A DNA stretch of 64,000 nucleotides from a virus. Below are positions 44,112 to 52,926 of this stretch, in pieces; positions within the stretch are counted from its first letter, which is position 1; each line of letters starts with the position of its first letter. The position numbers and the translations under genes were made by a program. Below the pieces are notes generated by a model. The model saw nothing but the letters and a program-made list of their open reading frames with translations, ran no database searches and was not told the DNA's origin. The DNA lies in IMG/VR virus record IMGVR_UViG_3300032240_001872, positions 1 to 64,000 of that record. One strand, written 5' to 3'.

Positions 44112-44723
44112 TTACATCCTGTTAAGTAACGATAGACTGTATATGAAACAATTAGATTTAATTGAATTAATCATAAATTCAACAGCATTTGTAACATCAT
44201 CAACGTCTATTAATACTCCCCTCTTTTTAAAATCTTTATAATGTTCAAGTAAATTTTCTGGATCAATCCCATAGGGATTTTCAAAACCGGTTTCAACGAT
44301 ACCCAATAATAAACTCATGGCTTTACATTTACTGTCTCGTTGATCACAAATATCAAATGTTTTTTGATTTAATCTGTGTTTTTCTTCCGCATAAGGAACT
44401 AGATGTGGCAATTTATTTGCAACGTCAAACATAGGATCTGACGCAAGAGTACTAACATTAATGATAAAATGCTCTTGACCGTTATGTATATTTTTCCAAA
44501 GTTCTGCAATCTTAGTCTGCTGGTCAAAATGATATGCATTGTTAATAAAGACATCGCAGTCACGAGTTTCGTCTAGAATACGTAGTATGTCTGTATCTTT
44601 TGAAATGTCATAACCGTTGGTTCTACTAAAGCCAACAACATCATAGGTTTCTGATAGTCGACTGAGCAAACTTTTACCAATTCCTTTAGTATGCCCAGTT
44701 ATGGCAATCTTTTTAATGTTCAT
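44112..44723 (-). CDS. Short-chain dehydrogenase/reductase
   Basis: A 203-residue SDR. ITGHTKGIGKS (9-16 core) is the NAD(P)-binding TGxxxGIG, VFINNAY corresponds to NNAG, and YAEEKHRL supplies the catalytic Tyr and Lys. I start it at the ATG at 44723, because the Rossmann strand begins at once and an AGTAAATA box lies five bases upstream; the ATG at 44729 overlaps that box. A close paralogue is at 48050. It heads a leftward operon of six genes. Confidence 0.88.
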   Translation of the reverse strand: MNIKKIAITGHTKGIGKSLLSRLSETYDVVGFSRTNGYDISKDTDILRILDETRDCDVFINNAYHFDQQTKIAELWKNIHNGQEHFIINVSTLASDPMFDVANKLPHLVPYAEEKHRLNQKTFDICDQRDSKCKAMSLLLGIVETGFENPYGIDPENLLEHYKDFKKRGVLIDVDDVTNAVEFMINSIKSNCFIYSLSLLNRM

Positions 44724-44728
44724 ATTCA

Positions 44729-44736
44729 TATTTACT
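44729..44736 (-). promoter_or_regulatory. Late-promoter-like box AGTAAATA
   Basis: Minus strand; followed by TGAAT and the ATG at 44723. It pairs with the identical box on the plus strand at 44750-44757. Confidence 0.5.
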
Positions 44737-44749
44737 TTATAAACTACTC

Positions 44750-44757
44750 AGTAAATA
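44750..44757 (+). promoter_or_regulatory. Late-promoter-like box AGTAAATA
   Basis: Plus strand; followed by CAGTC and the ATG at 44763. No Shine-Dalgarno sequence fits between box and ATG. Confidence 0.5.
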
Positions 44758-44762
44758 CAGTC

Positions 44763-45419
44763 ATGAGCGCATTAGAATACAAAGACTATCCCTTATTGCC
44801 AGATTGGTTAGAAGATCATCTTTATAATATACTTGAAGATCAACACTCTAGTGCGATTACCTATGACGACGATTTCAAAGAACGTATGCTTAAAGAAGCA
44901 GAAATGCTGATGGGTGGAGCAGATCAAGCAACACTAGATGCTATTGCATTTTTAGACTATAATGAAGAAGATACTTTAGGCGGTCCATTTACTGATCCTA
45001 GCGCATATGAATTTTTTACTGAGAGACTGGCAAGATTTGATTTTATTCCAGTAGACCAGATCGTGATAGATTGGGTCACTGCAAATATACCAGAAAAGGT
45101 CATAGGTGTTAATTTACAAGTTATGCATAGCGGAGAAATAATTACTCCGCATATTGACGAACTGCGGCATTATGCATTGAACTATACATTAGAGCGCGGT
45201 GGCCATGTACGTACATGTTTTTATGAAGTTTTACCAGAATGGTCACATCAAAAAGCATACGCTAGAACATTAATACCATTTGGTAAACTTAAAGAGACAC
45301 TATCGGAAGAGATTCCAGAAAGGCGTTGGCATAAACTAGATATACAGGTCATCCACGGTGTCTTAGATTTAGATCCAACTAAAAAGAGAATTGCATTAAG
45401 CGTAAGCATAAGCAGATGA
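44763..45419 (+). CDS. 2OG-Fe(II) oxygenase-like protein
   Basis: A 218-residue protein with His130 and Asp132 (ITPHIDEL), His198 (VIHGVLD) and Arg209 (KKRIALSVSI). NLQVMHSGEIITPHIDE and LNYTLERGGHV are typical jelly-roll strands. It probably hydroxylates an amino acid or small molecule. It heads a two-gene rightward unit with a class III aminotransferase (four-base overlap), which hints that both act on the same amine or amino acid. Confidence 0.78.
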   Translation: MSALEYKDYPLLPDWLEDHLYNILEDQHSSAITYDDDFKERMLKEAEMLMGGADQATLDAIAFLDYNEEDTLGGPFTDPSAYEFFTERLARFDFIPVDQIVIDWVTANIPEKVIGVNLQVMHSGEIITPHIDELRHYALNYTLERGGHVRTCFYEVLPEWSHQKAYARTLIPFGKLKETLSEEIPERRWHKLDIQVIHGVLDLDPTKKRIALSVSISR

Positions 45420-46609
45420 ATACAAACATAATATTTCCCTACGCAACTAATGATAACCAACCTACACGTAGCATAGAACAGTATACCGACTATGGCTTCA
45501 TTGAAAACGGTGCAGAGTACTTGGATTTAAGTTTAGGTGCTTGCGGTTGCTTTCCGTTAGGGTTTAAACGCAACGATATTATTGAAGCTGTTACTAAGCG
45601 CATGATCAACAATCCGTTCTGTGGCGGGGAGTTTTATACTACCAATCCTGCTGTAATTGAATTGACAGATAAGATAGCTAATCTAAGCGGTGGATATAAA
45701 ACTGCATTTGCCCTAAGCGGCAGTGATGCCGTAGAAGGTGCATTACGATTAGCACAGATGTACAATAAGCGTAACAAATTCTTAGGGTTCACAAAAAGTT
45801 ATCACGGCAGTACGTTCCTAAGTTCGAGCGTAAGTGATGCAACATACATGACCAACACATTTGGTAAAGATGTTCGCTGTGTTATTAGCAACTATACACT
45901 AGACAATATCACAGATGACTTGTGTGCTGTTGTGATAGAAACTGCCAGTTGGCAAAATGGATTATATGATCCAGGACAAGATTTTTGGAAAGGTCTACGA
46001 AAGATATGTACCGATAAAGACATAGTCCTTATTGTCGATGACATCGCAATGTGCGGTGGGAAGACTGGTACATTCTTTGGGTGGCAGGGTAGGATACAAC
46101 CTGATATTTTTACAATGGGCAAGGCCTTAACTGGCGGTTACTTTCCACTGAGTGCTGTATGTGCTGATACAAAGATATTTGATCGTGTTAAGCATGATGT
46201 CTTTATACACGGCTTCAGCTATAGTTTTAGCCTAAGCGGAATCTATTCTGCATTAGAATATATGAATGTGTTAGAAAAAGAGCAACTGTTAGTTAATCAA
46301 CCCAAAATAGAACTCTGGGGACAACAGATGTGTAAGAGGTTTAAAGACAGCGGCCTGATTAAAGATTACAGTAATTATGGACTGTTGTTTAACCTAGTAC
46401 TGCCTAATGAAAAGCCTATGGACAGCACGTTTGAACGCTTTCTATATCAGTACGGAATAAATGCAGGAATGTGGAATGAGGGAGGCACTGGTGTGCTGTT
46501 TGTAGTTCCGCTTAATGCTCCCGCTATGTGGTTTGAAGAACTAGAATATAGATTGAATACTGCTCTATTTGATTATAGAGCGATTGTCGCCTTCCCTAGA
46601 CAAATCTAA
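45416..46609 (+). CDS. Class III PLP-dependent aminotransferase
   Basis: A 397-residue enzyme. YLDLSLGACGCFPLGF corresponds to the family N-terminal region. LSGSDAVEGALRLAQ binds the PLP phosphate, VDDIAMCGG holds the PLP-pyridine Asp, and the Schiff-base Lys236 is in TMGKALTGGYFPLSAV. It transfers amino groups between an omega-amine or amino acid and a keto acid. Its 3' end overlaps the opposing amidinotransferase gene by 45 bases. The adjacent amidinotransferase suggests amine or guanidine chemistry in this sub-region. Confidence 0.93.
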   Translation: MNTNIIFPYATNDNQPTRSIEQYTDYGFIENGAEYLDLSLGACGCFPLGFKRNDIIEAVTKRMINNPFCGGEFYTTNPAVIELTDKIANLSGGYKTAFALSGSDAVEGALRLAQMYNKRNKFLGFTKSYHGSTFLSSSVSDATYMTNTFGKDVRCVISNYTLDNITDDLCAVVIETASWQNGLYDPGQDFWKGLRKICTDKDIVLIVDDIAMCGGKTGTFFGWQGRIQPDIFTMGKALTGGYFPLSAVCADTKIFDRVKHDVFIHGFSYSFSLSGIYSALEYMNVLEKEQLLVNQPKIELWGQQMCKRFKDSGLIKDYSNYGLLFNLVLPNEKPMDSTFERFLYQYGINAGMWNEGGTGVLFVVPLNAPAMWFEELEYRLNTALFDYRAIVAFPRQI

Positions 46610-47638
46610 TGTCATACAATGTACACCGCTTTCCCAGAATAGCCCGTGTCGCTGTTTGACTACATGCGGAGTAATTCCCCAACCTTCTAGCATTTTAAAT
46701 AATCTAGGTTGAGTATTAGAAAAGATAACGTTTTGCGGATTAATGACCAGAACGTTACTGTCAAAGAATACATCCTGCGCATATCCCTTCCATTCGTTTA
46801 ACCAAGTATCAATCCATTCTTTGGTAAACTTGCCGCCTGTTTTTGTATAGCTGGCAATAAACTTTTCATCATCAAATTTATCAACTAGATTTTCAAACTC
46901 TACAATTTCTTTGTTGCGCAATGGTTCAGGTACCCATGACTTGTTAGCACAGAATACTAGATCATCGTTAGTCATAAACCAGCCATGATCAATGTGTCCC
47001 CAACTCTTTTGAAAGTTGCGTCCTGCGCTGACAATAGTGCTGGAAGGTAAATTACGGCTCATCCATTCAAGGCCTGACTCTGTACCGGGACCTTCTGTGT
47101 TGGTAATCAACTTATCTCCACATTTAAACATAGTAGCAGTATGCCAAAGTATACGATTGCCTAATGTATGATGATATATTTCCTTGCCGTCTGCCCACCA
47201 TTTGTCTTTTTGCAATGCTTTTAGTACAGGTGGCGGTTGGCTAATCCAATTATACCCTTCATCAAACTTTTGTTTGAATATGTGATTGTAATTAATACTA
47301 TCTAAGTATCTATCCGGCATGCTGGTATATGTTTGGTAGATTGTTTTTCCATATGCAAGATATTGATCGCGTGGAACCACCGGAGCAGTTGGATTTAGTA
47401 TCTTAAAGTATCCTAGATCAACATATGATTTATATTCAGGAACTTTTGGTCTATGCACTTTGATTTTAAATGCAGTCAAGTAGTCTGCAAGATTCTGCAG
47501 GTCCTCCTTAGTTTCCTCTAATATCTTATTAAACTGTAGTTCTGCACCTTTGGGTAGTACACTATCTAATGTACCAGGGGCATAGCAGTCACCGACAATA
47601 ACTTCTTGTAAGGGATCCCAATTTGTGTAAATGCTCAT
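46565..47638 (-). CDS. Amidinotransferase (glycine amidinotransferase-like)
   Basis: A 357-residue member of the amidinotransferase/arginine deiminase fold. NWDPLQEVIVG is the family start, GHIDHGWF carries the catalytic His region, and ESGVHCMTLDLSRE holds the nucleophilic Cys341. Length and ends match glycine/inosamine amidinotransferases better than deiminases. It transfers an amidino group from arginine to an amine. It is the last gene of a leftward operon with an unknown protein and an SDR upstream. Confidence 0.9.
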   Translation of the reverse strand: MSIYTNWDPLQEVIVGDCYAPGTLDSVLPKGAELQFNKILEETKEDLQNLADYLTAFKIKVHRPKVPEYKSYVDLGYFKILNPTAPVVPRDQYLAYGKTIYQTYTSMPDRYLDSINYNHIFKQKFDEGYNWISQPPPVLKALQKDKWWADGKEIYHHTLGNRILWHTATMFKCGDKLITNTEGPGTESGLEWMSRNLPSSTIVSAGRNFQKSWGHIDHGWFMTNDDLVFCANKSWVPEPLRNKEIVEFENLVDKFDDEKFIASYTKTGGKFTKEWIDTWLNEWKGYAQDVFFDSNVLVINPQNVIFSNTQPRLFKMLEGWGITPHVVKQRHGLFWESGVHCMTLDLSREGDNRSIIK

Positions 47639-48057
47639 GTGTTTAATATTTCCTGTAAGTAGTCAGCATCCCAAAAACTATAGTAGGATGTGTTAGCTAA
47701 TTTAGTTCTAGCTGTTTCTAAGGTATCGCGCCACTGACACAGTATTATGTTATACTTGCCGTTGTTAGTTTGTACACCATTTATAAAAGTATCCCTGTCC
47801 TTATGGTCAGGAAGGAATACCATTTCTGGATACATGTTATTGTATTCTGTTGCAATATCTGTAAGTTCATCAATCGAATAATGATCTGGTAATTTGTAAA
47901 TGATAAGATCAAAGTCCCAGGGTGGAGGACTAATATCGGATCCGTTAGTTTCAATAACTTCGTATTGTGTTCCCTTAGCGTAAGGACACACTGGCATATT
48001 ATTAAGTTGCTGTTGAGGTGTTGATATATGATCAACCCATTGTTTTAAATTATCCAT
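47635..48057 (-). CDS. Unknown protein with CPYAK motif
   Basis: A 140-residue protein. MPVCPYAKGTQYEVIE lies near 21-36 and a Pro-rich PPPWDFDLIIYKLPD follows. The rest is mixed alpha/beta, with MVFLPDHKDRDTF. I do not recognise the family. It overlaps the SDR end by eight bases and the amidinotransferase start by four, so it is clearly part of the operon and may assist one of these enzymes. Confidence 0.6.
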   Translation of the reverse strand: MDNLKQWVDHISTPQQQLNNMPVCPYAKGTQYEVIETNGSDISPPPWDFDLIIYKLPDHYSIDELTDIATEYNNMYPEMVFLPDHKDRDTFINGVQTNNGKYNIILCQWRDTLETARTKLANTSYYSFWDADYLQEILNT

Positions 48058-48661
48058 TTGATATCGTTAACGATGATATGAAGTTACGACTGTTTGCATG
48101 AGTTAATACATTTGCAATGGATTCTACTACGTCGTTCACTTCTAATATTGTTCCTTTGTTTTCTAAAGTTTGATAAAACTCTGCCATCCCTTGATCAAAT
48201 GGAAACCCGCTAATAAAATCTGTATTAACAATTCCAGGCATAGCTGTAATACATCTAGCTTTTGATTCGCTAAGATTAATAGTATTACCTACATTGTTCA
48301 GCAACATTTTGTTTATTCCGTACTCTACTATTTTTTTATTTTTTATATTCAACTTATGCACTACATTTTCGCTACTGCCTAATGAACTCATATTAAGAAT
48401 ATAATGTTCTTTTTCATAATGAGCATTATGCCATTGTAAAGCAATATAAGCCTGTTGCTCATCGTAATAGGCATTATTAATGAATAAATCACAGTCTATC
48501 GTCTTCTCTATAATTTCTAAGATGTCATCATTGCAACTGATATCGTAACCATTAGATTTACTAAATCCCTGTACTATACACCCCTTACTTACAAAGTAAT
48601 TGTATAAGCCTTTACCTATTCCAGCAGTATGCCCTGTAATAGCAACTGATTTAAATTCCAT
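48050..48661 (-). CDS. Short-chain dehydrogenase/reductase, paralogue
   Basis: A 203-residue SDR from the ATG at 48661, which overlaps the previous stop by 11 bases; a start at 48712 is less likely because the Rossmann strand VAITGHTAGIGKG begins immediately here. INNAYYDEQQAY matches the paralogue at 44112, as does GYDIS. The active-site Tyr-x-x-x-Lys appears as YGINK. The pair probably arose by duplication. Confidence 0.87.
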   Translation of the reverse strand: MEFKSVAITGHTAGIGKGLYNYFVSKGCIVQGFSKSNGYDISCNDDILEIIEKTIDCDLFINNAYYDEQQAYIALQWHNAHYEKEHYILNMSSLGSSENVVHKLNIKNKKIVEYGINKMLLNNVGNTINLSESKARCITAMPGIVNTDFISGFPFDQGMAEFYQTLENKGTILEVNDVVESIANVLTHANSRNFISSLTISNG

Positions 48662-49982
48662 TCCAGTCTCCATTTGTATGCCATGTAGGCCTTTGTAATT
48701 TATCTGATACATTGCCCACCATGATCAGTGTAGCATCTGGTACGTATTTTTTTAATTTGTCTAGTAACAAACGTTCATTATATATCCTGTGCTTCAACGG
48801 AACAAATGGGGCGACTGGGTCATAATTAAAAATATGACTAAGGTGTATAATTGTACTAGGTACATTGTCTACCCACGTGCTCACAGGCAACGCTGTGTTA
48901 AGCACAAGATCCTGGTGATGAAACTCAAACTTAACTTTATGTATCATATCATTCCACATGCGAGGATCAACCGTTTGATCTCCTCCTGTCATAGTAATCA
49001 TGTGTTCACCGCCTGAGCTTAAAATGCTCTTTCGACTGGCAATATAATCTTTAACAAAAGTTATATAGTCGTAGTTAGGATTCCAATTTGTAACTATATG
49101 TTGCATACATTCAAGTGCAAATAAGTTATAGTCAACAAACTTGACTGTAGTATTTTCATCGTATCCATAGTAGAGCAAATACTCATACCACTGTAGTCCA
49201 CTTGATTGAATTACCAACTGTTGTATAGGACCTTTGAAATCTACAGCAACAAACTCTTCTGTGTTGTAGGGATAAAACAATGCCTGACTTGCAACGCTGT
49301 ACTTTCCATATAGGTACGAGCTCTTAGGAATAAAAGCAGGTTCGTAGTTAGGATAGTAATACATCTTGTTGTTTCTAAACCGTTCTGGAAATGGTCTAAC
49401 ATGTTTGTTGTTAGCAAATGCCACACTTAGAATGTTCCATCCGTGCCACTTATGTTTATACTGTTTAGGAGTATCGCCACCTGTCACCCAAATAGGTGTA
49501 TAATCATCGTGTATATTTTCTTCACTGCGGCGTGGCTCTATTTGTGTATGTAGGGAATAATAAGCAAACTCTCCAACTTCTGGACAGCCTAAATCTTTAT
49601 AAATGTCTAGGTTAATAATGTAGCATTGTTCATGTAGTTCATAGTAACCATCGTCTCTGTCTGGAATGTGCCCATAGATAAAAATGTTTCTATCACTATA
49701 TACTTCGTCCTCTACATAGTTAAAGAACTCGTCACCGTTAATAAATTCTGTGCCTGTACTTAGTACAACTGCATGACTATAGTCTTTGGCGGCTTCCCTG
49801 AGCATAGCATCTTCGTCTAAGCCTTGTATAACATTGAATCCGCTATCAATAATTTTGCTCAAAACAAAGTCGCTGAGATTCTTCATCAACTCAGCAGTCC
49901 ATGCGGTTTGGCAGGTGTGTATTCTATCCAAGAAGATAAAGACAATATCTTCTGATCCTGCCGGCGTATTAAATTTGACCAT
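48651..49982 (-). CDS. Large unknown protein
   Basis: A 443-residue protein with no family I can name. Two Rossmann-like stretches are suggested: VFIFLDRIHTCQTAWTAELM with AVVLSTGTEFINGDE near the start, and TVKFVDYNLFALECMQHIVTNW near residue 285. Tyr and Asn are abundant. It could be a glycosyl- or methyl-transferase-like enzyme, but no catalytic motif is clear. It overlaps the upstream oxygenase gene by 14 bases and the SDR by 11. Confidence 0.6.
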   Translation of the reverse strand: MVKFNTPAGSEDIVFIFLDRIHTCQTAWTAELMKNLSDFVLSKIIDSGFNVIQGLDEDAMLREAAKDYSHAVVLSTGTEFINGDEFFNYVEDEVYSDRNIFIYGHIPDRDDGYYELHEQCYIINLDIYKDLGCPEVGEFAYYSLHTQIEPRRSEENIHDDYTPIWVTGGDTPKQYKHKWHGWNILSVAFANNKHVRPFPERFRNNKMYYYPNYEPAFIPKSSYLYGKYSVASQALFYPYNTEEFVAVDFKGPIQQLVIQSSGLQWYEYLLYYGYDENTTVKFVDYNLFALECMQHIVTNWNPNYDYITFVKDYIASRKSILSSGGEHMITMTGGDQTVDPRMWNDMIHKVKFEFHHQDLVLNTALPVSTWVDNVPSTIIHLSHIFNYDPVAPFVPLKHRIYNERLLLDKLKKYVPDATLIMVGNVSDKLQRPTWHTNGDWNGI

Positions 49983-50622
49983 ATTGTTTATTATAACATC
50001 TTACGAACATTTCGCAAAACTCTTTCTTACGATTACCTAAAATAATATTAGCAATCATATGTACTCTGGACTTACTACTGCGATTAAACACAGCATGATT
50101 TTTGCTTATGTTAATCATAAAGATTTTACCTTCTTTCCAAGGAACAACACCGTGTCCTTCTATTTCCATTTCACAGTTTATCGGATGGGTGATAGCCAAG
50201 TTGATAGGCAGTACAGCATCTAACGGTTCAATACCAGGGGGCAAGTTGCCGTCATTGTGCCAATCGATGTAGCCGCCGGGTCCAATCTTCATAAAGCGGA
50301 TACGGCTGTATCTTTCAGCAGGAAATTGATTTTTCCAAAAGTCTGTTATAGCAGGAGTCTTATATGCTAGGTCAGTGTATTGATAAGGTGCATTATATTC
50401 GTCATAGCCGTAGTTGTCCGCAGTATATGTTTTATCTACGCCCAACCCGTGCAAACAACAGCTAGACCATTGACTACTATCGCTTTGTCTATATTCGTTA
50501 AAGTAGGGCTCGATTTCTAGTATCTGCTGTTTCCACACATCGACTGGAAAATCTAGATCAAGTTCAAGCCACGGAATATAGGTTGTGTTTAAGATCTTAC
50601 GTGCTTGTTCTATAATATCCAT
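49969..50622 (-). CDS. Asp/Asn hydroxylase-like 2OG-Fe(II) oxygenase
   Basis: A 217-residue protein. SRIRFMKIGPGGYIDWHNDGNLPP gives His122 and Asp124. LPINLAITHP is the next strand, KNHAVFN holds His176 and SRVHMIANI holds Arg186. This is the Asp/Asn beta-hydroxylase arrangement. It is one of six consecutive oxygenase-like genes on this strand (49969-53579). It overlaps the next by 13 bases. Confidence 0.83.
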   Translation of the reverse strand: MDIIEQARKILNTTYIPWLELDLDFPVDVWKQQILEIEPYFNEYRQSDSSQWSSCCLHGLGVDKTYTADNYGYDEYNAPYQYTDLAYKTPAITDFWKNQFPAERYSRIRFMKIGPGGYIDWHNDGNLPPGIEPLDAVLPINLAITHPINCEMEIEGHGVVPWKEGKIFMINISKNHAVFNRSSKSRVHMIANIILGNRKKEFCEMFVRCYNKQYGQI

Positions 50623-51179
50623 TGTTTAAATATTTCCTTTGCTTGTTCCATCGTAAGTCCTGCCTCTGGTGCAGATTTAATACTAATATCACAACTTAGA
50701 ACCCACCTAGGTTCAAACATACTATTATGTATGTTGTGCGGAATTCCTGTTTGAACAATACTAGGCCATTTTATGGATTGGCTGTGTAAATGTTCCACTT
50801 GTGAAGGATGATATTGTACATATGGCGTTCCTGCTTGTGTTTTTGTATTTTCAAAAGGTTCTTGTCTATCTTTAACAACATACCAATGCATTAAACTTCC
50901 TGCGCCAGCCACACACCAATTCATACATGCGCGATCCGATAGCTCTCCGTAGCCATCAATATGTATGCCACATTGTTTTCCCTTAGGGGTATAAAATATT
51001 AAAGGAGGATAAGTCATAACTAACCCTAAACTGTCTAACCACTCAGTAAATTCAATTGAAACATTGTTGTGGTCAGCGAACCATATTTCAGCCGTATCTC
51101 CTGTCTGATTTAATATACTAGGATCTTTTAACGGATGAGCAACAGGGATAGATAAGTCAACACAATAATTACTTTTCAT
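50610..51179 (-). CDS. 2OG-Fe(II) oxygenase-like protein
   Basis: A 189-residue protein from the ATG at 51179, 11 bases inside the preceding gene. His73 and Asp75 (GIHIDGYGE), His148/His151 (IPHNIHNS) and Arg158 (PRWVLSCDI) fit the double-stranded beta-helix metal site. MNWCVAGAGSLMHWY is a central strand pair. Part of the tandem oxygenase array; substrate unknown. Confidence 0.75.
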   Translation of the reverse strand: MKSNYCVDLSIPVAHPLKDPSILNQTGDTAEIWFADHNNVSIEFTEWLDSLGLVMTYPPLIFYTPKGKQCGIHIDGYGELSDRACMNWCVAGAGSLMHWYVVKDRQEPFENTKTQAGTPYVQYHPSQVEHLHSQSIKWPSIVQTGIPHNIHNSMFEPRWVLSCDISIKSAPEAGLTMEQAKEIFKQWIL

Positions 51180-51732
51180 TTGGCCATCCAAAAAAGTTAA
51201 ACATATATTTTGTTTTAACACCCATGTTTAATCCACCATGCCAGTCTTGCCAGCTGTCCCATTTATATGCATCTCCTTGTGCCGCATTGTAGATTGCATG
51301 TCCATCTATGATTGATACTTGCCCAAAACTAGGTTCACAAATATAAACTGTATAATGCTCCGGTACACCAATTTCTAACCACTTACGTTCTTGTTCTGGC
51401 GTTTTATAATCTGGATGCCACGGGACAAGATGGCCAGGCGGAACCGAGCTTACCCAACAGCCTGCTGGCTTGACCTTTAGATATTCGGCAAACTTATCAA
51501 CCCATTCTTGAGGAAAGTGCTCGCCTGGCAGAAAGTCTACCCATTGCACACTAGGACTATCTACGTATCCTGCCTTACCCCAAATCTTTATTAGTGATTC
51601 TACTTTTGGATTATTAACGTGTATATTATCTGTTTGATCAGAACCCCTATGTCTTGGCGGTACTGATTCTAGTATGGAAATAAGTTTTGACCATTCCATA
51701 TGATTGTTTGTATTACCAATAAATGTGGCCAT
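51169..51732 (-). CDS. 2OG-Fe(II) oxygenase-like protein, tandem paralogue
   Basis: A 187-residue protein beginning MATFIGN. GCWVSSVPPGHLVPWHPDYK gives His106 and Asp108, DWHGGLNMG gives His165, and KTKYMFNFFGW closes the fold with Lys in place of the usual Arg. The next gene upstream shares MAKFIGN, VEWINYYPGKHF, HKD, AWHAGGN and KFLFNFLG, so the two are tandem duplicates. Their stop and start share a base. Confidence 0.75.
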   Translation of the reverse strand: MATFIGNTNNHMEWSKLISILESVPPRHRGSDQTDNIHVNNPKVESLIKIWGKAGYVDSPSVQWVDFLPGEHFPQEWVDKFAEYLKVKPAGCWVSSVPPGHLVPWHPDYKTPEQERKWLEIGVPEHYTVYICEPSFGQVSIIDGHAIYNAAQGDAYKWDSWQDWHGGLNMGVKTKYMFNFFGWPNEK

Positions 51733-52274
51733 TACTTTATTCCTAAAAAGTTAAACAAAAATTTGTCGTGCAATCCACAATTACCGCCTGCATGCCAAGC
51801 CATATAATCGTCCCATTGATAGGTGTTACCCGATGCTTCGCAATGAAAACATTGATCGTCTACGATAAAGACACCACCGGGATGAGGCTGGCTAATGAAT
51901 GTGCCAAATCTAATTAATTCTCCTTGAGACAGATATGTTTCTATTTGATCGTCTATATCTTTATGTATTGGTGCATATTTGCCAGGACGAATCCTACTAA
52001 TCCATGCTCTTGCGCATCTCGTATTAGTAAACTTTTCAAATTCTTTGATTGGTAGATCATCAAAATGCTTTCCGGGGTAGTAATTAATCCATTCAACTGT
52101 GTCTACTTTGTTGTATCCAGCAGTTTCCCACAGATCAATTATTTCATTAAATCTACCATCTGTATTTTTATAGAAAGCCTGTTTATTATCTCTAACATCG
52201 CCTTCCTGTATCAGCAATGTTTCAATAATACTATCCCATTTGCCAGCAAAAAAATTACCTATAAATTTAGCCAT
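51732..52274 (-). CDS. 2OG-Fe(II) oxygenase-like protein, tandem paralogue
   Basis: A 180-residue protein from the ATG at 52274 (an in-frame alternative is at 52286). His104 and Asp106 (APIHKDIDD), His161 (AWHAGGN) and Lys171 (HDKFLFNF) trace the metal and co-substrate site. Lys instead of Arg at the end is shared with its paralogue at 51169 and may signal a subfamily with different 2-oxoglutarate binding. It overlaps the upstream gene by eight bases. Confidence 0.75.
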   Translation of the reverse strand: MAKFIGNFFAGKWDSIIETLLIQEGDVRDNKQAFYKNTDGRFNEIIDLWETAGYNKVDTVEWINYYPGKHFDDLPIKEFEKFTNTRCARAWISRIRPGKYAPIHKDIDDQIETYLSQGELIRFGTFISQPHPGGVFIVDDQCFHCEASGNTYQWDDYMAWHAGGNCGLHDKFLFNFLGIK

Positions 52275-52926
52275 GCTGATCCTCAATCACGTATTCTTTA
52301 AATTTTTCTACACTTCGTTCTATTAGTTGTCTATGTTTATCATTATCTAATATACCAATACAGACCAATATAAGTCTTCCATCTAACACAACGTCAGCAC
52401 CGTGATATACGTCTCTATTGTTAAAAGAATATACAGGGTAGTCTTTAAGTATAGTGGGATATATTTTTTTACTATTGTAATCTTTAGCAAGATAGAAAGA
52501 ATCTTGTCCGTAGTGTGGAGACAATAATACATTGTACCTCTCAGGGCTAATCGCAGATTCGGAATAAACTCTATCTCTGTGTGTAGGTAATAATTCAGTA
52601 TGCATGTTTAGTGCCGCACCTACTATTTGTTGATAAGGTAGCAATTTTAATAGATCTACTAATTCTGGAAACTGTTCTAGAACTCCAGGGGCATAGTATA
52701 AAGTGTTGTCCTCTCTTAATTCAAAATCAGCATTGGTATCTGGTTTGAATACATCTGTAGCATCTTTCCAGTTGCTTATCGGATTACGAGACACAATGGC
52801 ACACATTTGAGATGTATAGCCCGTTGTTTGGTATAGGTTAGGCATATAATTGCTATTAAAATAGTCTACTAACTTTTGGTAATCGGGTAACTTAACAGTA
52901 ATATCTACAGGTGTATAGATTATCAT
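52267..52926 (-). CDS. 2OG-Fe(II) oxygenase-like protein
   Basis: A 219-residue protein with His116 and Asp118 (LPTHRDRV), His175 (DVYHGADVV) and Arg184 (GRLILVCIGIL). The spacing matches small phage oxygenases. It is fourth in the tandem array and overlaps the upstream gene by four bases. Substrate unknown. Confidence 0.72.
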   Translation of the reverse strand: MIIYTPVDITVKLPDYQKLVDYFNSNYMPNLYQTTGYTSQMCAIVSRNPISNWKDATDVFKPDTNADFELREDNTLYYAPGVLEQFPELVDLLKLLPYQQIVGAALNMHTELLPTHRDRVYSESAISPERYNVLLSPHYGQDSFYLAKDYNSKKIYPTILKDYPVYSFNNRDVYHGADVVLDGRLILVCIGILDNDKHRQLIERSVEKFKEYVIEDQHG

